A DNA stretch of 64,000 nucleotides from Glandiceps talaboti (taxonomy: Eukaryota > Hemichordata > Enteropneusta > Spengelidae), in contig NC_135567.1 in NCBI RefSeq assembly GCF_964340395.1, positions 3,555,899 through 3,619,898 on the forward strand, read 5' to 3'. Positions 56,279-64,000 of the stretch are shown here, piece after piece. Position 1 is the first letter of the stretch; every line of letters begins with the position of its first letter. The position numbers and the translations under genes were made by a program. The notes beneath the pieces were generated by a model. That model was not told the DNA's origin. It made no database searches and saw nothing but the letters and a program-made list of their open reading frames with translations.

Positions 56279-56485
56279 CTAAACGTACAGTAATAGAGGA
56301 AGTGATCCGAGCTGGAACAAAGGACGGTATGTGGCTCCAATGTTTATGTGCCCGCAGGAATCAAGAATACGTTCTATGACTATTTGAGAGAAAGGGCAAA
56401 GAACACGCAAAAAAGGAAACTGGCCGAAAAGGCGATGTTGGAGTTTGCCGAAGAATTTAATTTGTCTGCAATTGAAGAGACATAA
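56279..56485 (+). pseudogene. Possible terminal exon, frame broken
   Basis: The satellite is followed by AATTTATTATTTCAG, a good acceptor. The next bases read KRTVIEEVIRAGTKDG in one frame. From about 56335 the protein-like reading moves by one base to SNVYVPAGIKNTFYDYLRER and on to KLAEKAMLEFAEEFNLSAIEET, ending TAA at about 56485. The two parts read naturally as one sequence if a single base near 56333 is an insertion or sequencing error. It could be the next exon of the coiled-coil gene at 52.3 kb: a phase-1 junction would be needed, and several weak donors in exon 2 allow it. Function unknown. Confidence 0.45.
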
Positions 56486-57000
56486 GATATAAATTAGCAA
56501 TAGTTAACCAGTTATTTTTTAATAGTTATAACAGTGCTTGTTTCAGTAACAGTTGTTATTGTGTTTATTAGTTTGATTTTTCATTCATGATGAGTAAAAC
56601 TTAAACAGTCAAAACATACTTTGTTATGTCTACAATGGAGGAGACATAAAGACAGACATACATACCCTTTTTGAGGGTAAACCCCTTTTTCGGGGTATTG
56701 GTCGGATTGTGCTGTACTAAAGATTTGTTGGTTTTTTTTTCTCTTTTGTATTCAGTTTGGAGTTAGGGTTAGGGTTACGGTTACTGTTACGGTACATATA
56801 ATATACGTATTTTCTTGAAGAGAATGTTATGCCCTCGCCAAAAATGTATACCATTTGAAAACCAACCTAATATTAAGATAAGTTACCATTAATTGATCCA
56901 ATGCATGTTTTTCCGACATTTTCCGACATTTACTTGTAACCAGTTTGATCAGGGAAACTATAGTATTTCTCTCCACAAAGTTTATATCTTTATATATAAA
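56486..57000. other. No gene; short telomere-like word
   Basis: Contains GAGTTAGGGTTAGGGTTACG at 56760-56779, two perfect TTAGGG hexamers followed by TTACGG variants. It also has CCCTTTTTGAGGGTAAACCC with an inverted partner at 56668-56697. Otherwise AT-rich without exons. Confidence 0.4.
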
Positions 57001-57760
57001 GTTACCGTTAATTGATCCAAAGCATGTACTTACCTTTGGTTTCAATGGAGAAAATGGGGAGGAGTGCACTTGAAACATGATGTCGGAAGGATACTTTTGG
57101 AGAAGGCAGGAGCATTTTCATTTTTGTTAGCAATGTATTGAATTAATGTACATAATATGTGAAAATATTTTGGAGAAAGGGACGATGGTAACATAGAAAA
57201 TTAATTACTTTTTCAACTTTTTTTCACTTTCAATGTTAAACCTACAAGAAAATTAGTTTCAAGTAAAAATTCCAAAGTTTATCTTAATGTACTACAAAAG
57301 TACCTGTTTTGCAATTTTCTGGACATTTTCGCTATTTTCCCGACATTTGAAGTTCACCAATGTCGTACACCACTAAAATAATAAATATCCCAAACAAACT
57401 ATATATTTCCTGAAAGCACATGTGATGTACTTTTTAAAAAATGTCTAGTGTGTGAAAAACAACCTAATAATAACACAGTTACCGTTAATTCATCCAACAC
57501 ATCTGTTTACCATTACTTTGAATTGAGAGTAATGGGGGGGGGGGGGGGGCTTTATAGTCATCAGTTCGGAAATACACTTATTGAGGAGGTACAATCTTTT
57601 TCTTTTTTGATCGAATCGTGTTGAATTAATGTCTATAATGTGTGAAAACATTGGAGAAAGGGTTGATGGCAACATACAAAATTAATTACTTTTTCAACTT
57701 TTTTCACTTTCTGTATTAAACCTATAGGAAATTGGTTTCAAGTTAAAATCTTCGCTATTA
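57000..57760 (+). repeat. Two-copy tandem duplication, period about 480 bp
   Basis: GTTACCGTTAATTGATCCAA (57001) recurs as GTTACCGTTAATTCATCCAA (57479). ACAAAATTAATTACTTTTTC-like sequence with GGAGAAAGGG..GATGG recurs near 57175 and 57653. A third, weaker start is at about 56880. A 16-bp G-run lies at 57534-57549. Confidence 0.7.
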
Positions 57761-57764
57761 TCCA

Positions 57765-58465
57765 TTTGGTGTGTGATTTTTATATAGATAAGTGCCTTTG
57801 AAAAATTACAACTTGTGTTCCCCTTAGACCGTAAGGTAAATTTGAAATTTAAAAAAGATGAAATTCCAAAGCCACATTTTCACTAATGATTGCGACATGT
57901 TATTTATACCATTAGTCAATCATACTAATACAAGTAGTCCAGGCTAAAAAAATTATACATTTACATAGACAATTGCCTACTTTTCCACTATAGACCGTAA
58001 GGTAAATGCAATTGAAAAAAAATGAAATTTCAAATCCATATTTTAGTAATCATTATGACATGTAATTTATACCATTAGTCAATCATATCAATACAAGTAG
58101 TGCAAGACAAAAAAACTATACATTTACATAGATAAATGCCTTTGAAAAATTAAAACTAGATCGTAAGGTAGATAGAATTGAAAAAAAAATGAAATTTCAA
58201 AACCAATGTTTTTATCAATCATTACGACAAGTTATTTATACCCTTTGTCAATCCAATCAATACAAGTAGTCTAAGACTAAAAACCTCATCAATTTTACAT
58301 ACATAAGTATCTTTGAAAAATAACAACCTGTGTTCCCCAATAGACCGTAAGGTAAAATTGAAAATCCCGAAATATTTTTCTACTAAACATGGAGACATGT
58401 AATTTACTATATAATTCAAGCACCCTAATACAATTAATTATGTACAAAAAACTGCATGCATTTAC
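57765..58465 (+). repeat. Four diverged tandem copies, period 155-195 bp
   Basis: The word AGACCGTAAGGTA appears near 57827, 57995, 58152 (as AGATCGTAAGGTA) and 58344. Each is followed by GAAATT..AAA, a TTATACC(A/C)(T)TAGTCAATC motif and ACAAGTAGT(C/G)(T/C)A. Copies are well diverged, so the duplication is old. Confidence 0.7.
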
Positions 58466-58554
58466 ACAGGTAAGATTTTTTTTTAAAAATTGGATAGTTT
58501 ATAAGTTATACATAAATACCATATTTGATTACAGACAATTGCAAATTATGATTA

Positions 58555-58720
58555 AGTGTAATGAAGTAAGTAGAATACAATAGTGTAATGAAGTAAGTAG
58601 AATACAATAGTGTAATGAAGTAAGTAGAATACAATAGTGTAATGAAGTAAGTAGAATACAATAGTGTAATGAAGTAAGTAGAATATAATAGTGTAATGAA
58701 GTAAGTAGAATACAATAGGT
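58555..58720 (+). repeat. 27-bp minisatellite, 6 copies
   Basis: TGTAATGAAGTAAGTAGAAT then ACAATAG repeated six times with one T variant. Because 27 is a multiple of three, all three minus-strand frames stay open, giving false proteins. Confidence 0.93.
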
Positions 58721-59335
58721 GTTTTTTTTTCTGGATGCAGCAAACAATGATAGTCAAAACATAATAAACTCATTGACATGCATGCACACAATATGGGATG
58801 TAAGTAGTTGTTACATTTCACCAATCACTGGGGACAAATCCGTGCTGTTCTGGTTTTGCTGTAATATAGTTTGCCATACTTATAAACACCCCACTTAAAA
58901 ATGATATTTTTGTTAATATATTAAATGTGTTGTATGGACAGATTTTCTAATTAAATCTCAAAGTTATTCAAACCGTATAAGACGTTGCTATATCACAAAC
59001 CTTTTTTTCATCAAAGATTTTCTACAAAATAAGTATTTCCAAATGACTGCACTTTTTTCTTTAACCATACTGTGTTTAATAAAATCAACACTACATTATA
59101 CTCTAATATTGTAAATTATGTTGCAGACATTTTATTTAATTTCAAAATTCGGGATTTTTATTAGTTTTACCTTTACTTGAACATGTTCATAGTGACTCCA
59201 GTAAATTGTTGATCTGGGTTTTAACAGCAATTGATTAGTCTGTGACGGAAAAGGAGTCGGATATTTGTTCCAAGTCAAACACATTACGTGTTAGGATTAT
59301 GTGTTGGCTGAAGGAGTTTATACATCCATTATAAG
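58721..59335. other. No recognisable feature
   Basis: AT-rich sequence without supported exons, element ends or repeats. Confidence 0.4.
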
Positions 59336-59340
59336 AAAAC

Positions 59341-60372
59341 CTGGCTCATGAGTGGTATAATCACTTTTTGTAGAACATGGCTTGTGAATGGTATAATCAC
59401 TTTTTGTAGAACATGGCTTGTGAGTGGTATAATCACTTTTTGTAGAACCTGGCTCGTGAGTGGTATAATCACTTTTTGTAGAACCTGGCTCGTGAGTGGT
59501 ATAATCACTTTTTGTAGAACATGTCTCGTGAATGGTATAATCACTTTTTGTAGAACATGGCTCGTGAATGGTATAATCACTTTTTGTAGAACATGGCTCG
59601 TGAGTGGTATAATCACTTTTTGTAGAACATGGCTCGTGAGTGGTATAATCACTTTGTAGAACCTGGATCGTGAGTGGTATAATCACTTTTTGTAGAACAT
59701 GGCTCGTGAGTGGTATAATCACTTTTTGTAGAACCTGGCTCGTGAGTGGTATAATCACTTTTTGTAGAACCTGGATCGTGAGTGGTATAATCACTTTTTG
59801 TAGAACCTGGCTCGTGAGTGGTATAATCACTTTTTGTAGAACCTGGCTCGTGAGTGGTATAATCACTTTTTGTAAAACATGGCTCGTGAGTGGTATAATC
59901 ACTTTTTGTAGAACATGGCTTGTGAGTGGTATAATCACTTTTAGTAGAACATGGCTTGTGAGTGGTATAATCACTTTTAGTAGAACATGGCTTGTGAGTG
60001 GTATAATCACTTTTTGTAGAACATGGTTTGTGAGTGGTATAATCACTTTTTGTAGAACATGGATCGTGAGTGGTATAATCACTTTTTGTAGAACCTGGAT
60101 CGTGAGTGGTATAATCACTTTTTGTAGAACATGGCTCGTGAGTGGTATAATCACTTTTTGTAGAACCTGGCTCGTGAGTGGTATAATCACTTTTTGTAGA
60201 ACCTGGCTTGTGAGTGGTATAATCACTTTTTGTAGAACATGTCTCGTGAATGGTATAATCACTTTTTGTAGAACATGGCTTGTGAGTGGTATAATCACTT
60301 TTTGTAGAACATGGCTCGTGAGTGGTATAATCACTTTTTGTAGAACATGGCTCGTGAGTGGTATAATCACTT
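59341..60372. repeat. 36-bp satellite, about 29 copies
   Basis: Unit of 36 bp with GTGAGTGGTATAATCACTTT and TTGTAGAACATGGCTC. One unit near 59650 lacks three T's. Variants are CATGG or CCTGG, CTCG, CTTG or ATCG. The period is a multiple of three, so a 12-residue repeat stays open on both strands (a 350-codon frame on the minus strand). There is no start context, codon bias or splice evidence for coding. Confidence 0.96.
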
Positions 60373-60955
60373 AAATTTCCAGCCTGAGAAAAAGAATGCT
60401 CACTTAAAACATGTAATTAATATCCAGGTATAAAACACCAAACGTTAAACTTTATTAAATGTTATACTGCTAGCTGAGAGGTTAGGTTTACGTTGATTTC
60501 TGCCTGTTCAGTAGACCATTTACTACCTGAAAATAAACCAGATCATGCTTTAGAAAATAATACCATTTTACACCATGCAGTGTTTAAATTCACTGTGAAA
60601 TGTATATTTCTCTATTTGATTGATTGGATGGGTGGATTGATGAATAGTTTGAATTAATTATTTATTATTATTGTTATCATTATCTATTTATTTATCTATT
60701 TATTTATTTATTTATTTATTACTCATTTGTTACAGCATTGAAAAAGAAAAACATATTTTATATTGTTATGAGGGCAGTATACATATAGACAGAATAATAT
60801 TCACACATTGCTTATAGCGTGTAATTAAAAAAAGTAATTCCTGAAGTGATTAAGAAAAATCACTCCTAGAAGACTTAACTTTATGATTAACACTGTACCA
60901 GTAAACCAAATTACTAATTTTCCCATTTCTGTGTTCATTTTTGGGATGATGATAT
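60373..60955. other. No gene; (TTTA)n run
   Basis: A TTTATTTATTTATC run at 60680-60720 and GATTGATTGGATGGG near 60618. No exon or element ends seen. Confidence 0.4.
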
Positions 60956-60965
60956 TGCCTTGCAG

Positions 60966-61215
60966 TGTTGATTGATTGGTTGGTTGGTTGGTTGGTTGGT
61001 TGGTTGGTTGGTTGGTTGGTTGGTAATTTGTTTGTTTGTTTGTTTGTTTGTTTGTTTGTTTGTTTGTTTGTTTGTTTGTTTGGTTGATCGATCGCTCGAT
61101 CAATCAATCGATCGATCAAACAATCGATTGGCTGACTGACTGACTGACTGACTGACTGAATTAATGAATGAATGAATGATTGACTGACTGATTGATTGAT
61201 TGATTGATTGATTAC
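60966..61215. repeat. Mosaic of consecutive tetranucleotide tracts
   Basis: In order: (TTGG)n at 60973-61023, (TTTG)n at 61028-61080, GATCGATCG-type at 61085-61120, (GACT)n at 61132-61158, (AATG)n at 61160-61178 and (ATTG)n at 61190-61212. Each tract differs from its neighbour by one or two bases per unit, as if one tract seeded the next. Confidence 0.9.
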
Positions 61216-61277
61216 TTGATTGATCTATAGATTAATTAATTATTGCATATACAAAACTAAGTTTAACGTCAACTTAC

Positions 61278-61374
61278 CATATTAGTATCTAAATGGCATA
61301 TATTACCATGACAAGGATAGAAGCACCAATCAGAATCAATGCACTTAATACCACGTTGTTTGCACCACTGTGAC
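61278..61374 (-). CDS. Last coding exon of a two-pass membrane protein gene
   Basis: On the minus strand: acceptor ACTTTTAG, then codons completing G from the previous exon and reading HSGANNVVLSALILIGASIL, VMVIYAI, stop TAG at 61289-61291. After the stop the exon continues 11 bases to a GTAAGTTG donor, so the 3' UTR is itself spliced. The encoded end is a 20-residue hydrophobic helix right before the stop, that is a C-terminal membrane anchor. Phase (one base carried over) matches the exon at 62699-63103 exactly, which is strong support for the pair. The family is unknown. Confidence 0.72.
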
Positions 61375-62698
61375 CTAAAAGTGGACAATACACAAAACTG
61401 ATCACATTTATGGTTGTTGACAAGTTTGTTCGTTGATATAATGGCATTTTAATCAGGCTATACCCCGGCTATATACCGTAGATTCTCTCTTTTTTCTCTC
61501 TTTAGACATAACTGTGTTAAAACCTCATAGTAAATTATATCATCATAAATGGGCTAAATCCTGACAGTGTAAGAGTAGTCTAGGAAGAAAATTCTTTTCC
61601 CTTGGTATAACGCGATAATACAGTTGTGACGCGAGTTTGTGATGACATTGTCTTCCTTATGTATTAGTACATTGAAATTTTTAAAATACATTCACCTACT
61701 AAGAACTCACGTGTTTTCTGTCTTATTACTTTATGGAGTTGATGGAGTGTCAGTCAGTACTAGAGTTAGAATTTAAATCGTACATTACAAAATAATACAC
61801 GTTCGGGAGAGTTCATAAGAGTCGATTTGCTTAATCTTTGGTATACAGTCCGTAAACACAGTGTTTGTAAATTAGAGTTATATATTTATATTTTGGTGTA
61901 GGGACTAGTTTTAGACAAAATGAATAAATTATGGCAGTCTATTATTTAGGATTGTAAATTTACATAACTTTATATACGGATCCAATATAATAATACTTGA
62001 AATAATCACGTGACAAATACAACCTTTGCACTAGTTGACTAGAAAGGTTGTCGTTTTATCTGTAATAGACATCAAACTGACAATATATTGATACAAAATA
62101 GCCTTGGTGTCCCTGATGTAAGTTCACATCATGTTTTTATCAGTTTCTTTTATGTCTGTGAAAGTTAGTCATATTGTCATGTACAGTATGTCTAACTTTT
62201 ACAGACATAAAGAAATTGATAAAGGCATGGCATGCATCTACATCTGAGACATTCACTATTGTTTTTGTATCAATGTATGACAAATTGATAGATAGCGTCA
62301 GTTTCAAAACCAGTTTTAATTGTCCACCACTGATCAAAACGAGGTTCTGATTAGCAGCATTTCTAGACAAGTACAAAGGTAGTATTATCCAGTGAGTAGC
62401 ATGACATTTATCTAGGGAAGAGTTAGAGATCCTCCCCAGTTTTAAATTGTTGTGAGTGAATGATTAGAATTTGAATTTTGAATTGATGTGGAATTACGGT
62501 GTGTTGGAGAAGTCTTTAATGTGTGCTACAAAAAATTATAGTTCTTATAACTATAATTAACTGTTCAGTAACACAAACTAGTTATACAATCCAAAGTATT
62601 GACAAATACAACCACCTACTCACAATTATATTACAATGGTCTATTCCTATCATTTATTTCTTAGTAAAAAACAATTGTAAATAACATAAAAATAATAC
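61375..62698. other. Intron of the two-pass membrane protein gene; nothing else seen
   Basis: AT-rich. A short open frame at 62140-62376 on the minus strand has no splice context. An inverted pair occurs near 62150-62210 (TTTATGTCTGTGAAAGTTAG and CTAACTTTTACAGACATAAA), a stem of about 20 bp. Confidence 0.5.
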
Positions 62699-63103
62699 CT
62701 TTACCGTCCCCACAGTATATTTTCCCTGTCATATCAATACACCCCGTTACAAAAGTCGGTTCCACCTTCAGACATACTTTTGTGTAGAAACCACAGTCAT
62801 CCACATTGAAGATTTGAACAAGGGCTGTCATTCCAGTAGTCAGTCCTTTATTAGTAGTTCCATCGATATCAATAGCGACAGTTGTCGGTGCCAAATTTAC
62901 AGGGAATGCGTCAGAGACTTTTGCTCCGATGGCAAACATATTATTGTTGTTAGAAAGAAACAGGTCAAATGATGTTATATTAATCTCAGCTGATCCAGTA
63001 TTTTCAAGTCCAGCTTGGAAAGTTATGTCTGTGGCAATATCTCTGCTGAAGGTATAGGTTATCGGAGAAGTTATAGAAAATGTACTATCTGTTACGCTCA
63101 ATC
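62699..63103 (-). CDS. Main extracellular-domain exon of the two-pass membrane protein gene
   Basis: Acceptor TTTCTTTCTCTGGCAG and donor GTATTATTTT bound 405 bases (135 codons) on the minus strand. The reading begins LSVTDSTFSITSPITYTFSR and continues with alternating hydrophobic and polar residues typical of a beta-sandwich. It includes one sequon (NIT) and four Cys near the end (DDCGFYTKVC, TGCID, IYCGDG), likely two disulfides. This fits a domain in the extracellular or lumenal space. The fold faintly recalls WHy/LEA-type domains, but I do not claim that. It joins in phase to the exon at 61278-61374 and to the candidate exon at 63315-63474. Confidence 0.78.
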
Positions 63104-63314
63104 CTGCCAGAGAAAGAAAACTAACAGATTTAGCAAATGCAGAGCCACTCACCAAGTGGATAAATTAATACAACGTAATTGTGACTGTAAGTTAGTTTAA
63201 ACGTGTGTTGGGTTACTAGGGATGCTGTCATATACAGGCAAATATGAGAAGGAATTTCCAACATTCTGAATGTTTTTGTTCACAAATCAAACAGTCTGCT
63301 GGCAACTGTGTTAC

Positions 63315-63474
63315 CTACTGTAACCGCGAACACTATGACAGAAAGCCCTACGACGCAAATGTTCACGTGCCAGTGGAACTCAAACGTCGGATTGCATGAC
63401 TGCCCGTAATATTTTCTGCGACCATACTTTCTAGAGAGTACAACTAGTGAAGCAGAAAACACAATCACGAGTGC
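63315..63474 (-). CDS. Upstream exon with membrane segment, start not found
   Basis: On the minus strand this frame carries a basic stretch (SRKYGRRKYYG), then FHWHVNICVVGLSVIVFAVT, a membrane span. It ends in a GTAACA donor after GTTACAGTAG. One base carried over joins in phase to the exon at 62699, giving a protein with a basic cytosolic side, a membrane helix, the extracellular domain and a second C-terminal helix. No ATG exists in this frame before the helix, and a TGA at 63475-63477 closes it, so the real start must lie in a further upstream exon or use another splice site. The upper border is therefore approximate. Confidence 0.55.
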
Positions 63475-63477
63475 TCA

Positions 63478-64000
63478 TACTCTAGCACCTTCACACGTCT
63501 GCGTTATGGGGTTGTTGTTTATACATATATATTTTTAGGGATATCAAAATTCATTAAAATATGCTTCCGAGTGATCATGAACTTTCATGTACATGGAAAA
63601 CTTAGTCTAGCGCATCCATAGTGAAGAGATCGTATGAATTTATCTTGACCAATTTATCTTTGCTAATTGTTCAGTAAGATTGCCTGCTGATGCGATCTAT
63701 TTACGGCCGATACAACACAATGTGAAACGTGTGTAAAACGTTAGGTCAATATTCAAATTAGATAGGTCAAACCGTACAGAGAGTTTTAGAAGATTAATTT
63801 CGAAAATATGAAAATAACTTATTAAAACTAATAGCTACATCAAAAACATTTTCAGGGTAGATGCGCTGTGGTATCACAAATGTGTGTGTAAAATTATATA
63901 ATTTCTGAAAATCGTTAATTAGCCTAATTATTCATTATTATTCTTAGGATGTTTACCAAGCTCTCGGTGTTACAATAAGGAAGATGTGTATCAAGTTTCA
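63478..64000. other. No feature supported up to the window edge
   Basis: AT-rich. It may hold the promoter or first exon of the minus-strand membrane-protein gene, but no start or core promoter could be singled out. Confidence 0.4.

Noticed and set aside
59318-60370. 350-residue minus-strand frame with a 12-residue repeat
   Set aside because: The 36-bp period keeps the frame open; no start context, splice site or domain supports a gene.

Overview
The window looks like a repeat-choked stretch of an AT-rich animal nuclear genome, probably a marine invertebrate. Supporting signs are spliced exons with GT/AG borders, AATAAA poly(A) signals, ankyrin exons, DIRS, Ty3 and hAT-type element remnants, and TTAGGG-type telomeric hexamers. 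A deuterostome such as amphioxus or hemichordate, or a lophotrochozoan, would fit; the species cannot be fixed from sequence alone. There is one assembly gap of exactly 100 N (38901-39000), so order across it is uncertain.

Left third (1-29 kb): two ankyrin exons on the minus strand (3250-3339 and 9962-10060) probably belong to one gene whose large intron is packed with repeats. Around them lie a decayed DIRS-like retroelement (about 780-2550), a 48-bp satellite carrying a 1,005-bp TIR element, a fold-back element, and many copies of a dispersed family with a (CAGA)n tail. A hAT-type transposase-like gene (10.5-13.7 kb) is split by a 1,861-bp element with perfect 23-bp terminal inverted repeats. 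Further right come a second dispersed family (TAGTCCCCGC ends), two hairpin elements, a defective Ty3-type integrase (about 23.15-24.05 kb) and a long stretch with nothing recognisable.

Middle (29.0-38.9 kb): a compact block of intronless genes on both strands, very unlike its surroundings. It has five long coding regions (460, 431, 518, 933 and at least 668 residues) and two small membrane or secreted proteins. Intergenic gaps are tens of bases, one promoter region is divergent, and poly(A) signals sit close to stops. One protein is a BTB-BACK-kelch type, one ends in a CaaX box, one has a nuclear-type basic cluster plus coiled coil. The layout suggests an integrated large DNA virus or a virus-derived element. 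No hallmark polymerase, capsid, terminase or integrase is visible, so the family is not assigned. The block runs into the gap, and the sequence directly after the gap is a degenerate TTAGGG array followed by two more tandem arrays.

Right third (39-64 kb): mostly tandem repeats with periods of about 22, 132, 206, 4, 35, 46 (about 5.4 kb), 67 (about 3.2 kb), 27 and 36 bp. Between them sit a decayed long coding region (43.46-45.34 kb), a small coiled-coil gene at 52.3-53.1 kb with a possible further exon at 56.28 kb, and at the right edge a minus-strand multi-exon gene for a two-pass membrane protein.

No rRNA, tRNA or CRISPR array was recognised. Most long open frames outside the genes listed are by-products of tandem repeats whose period is a multiple of three, or of microsatellites.
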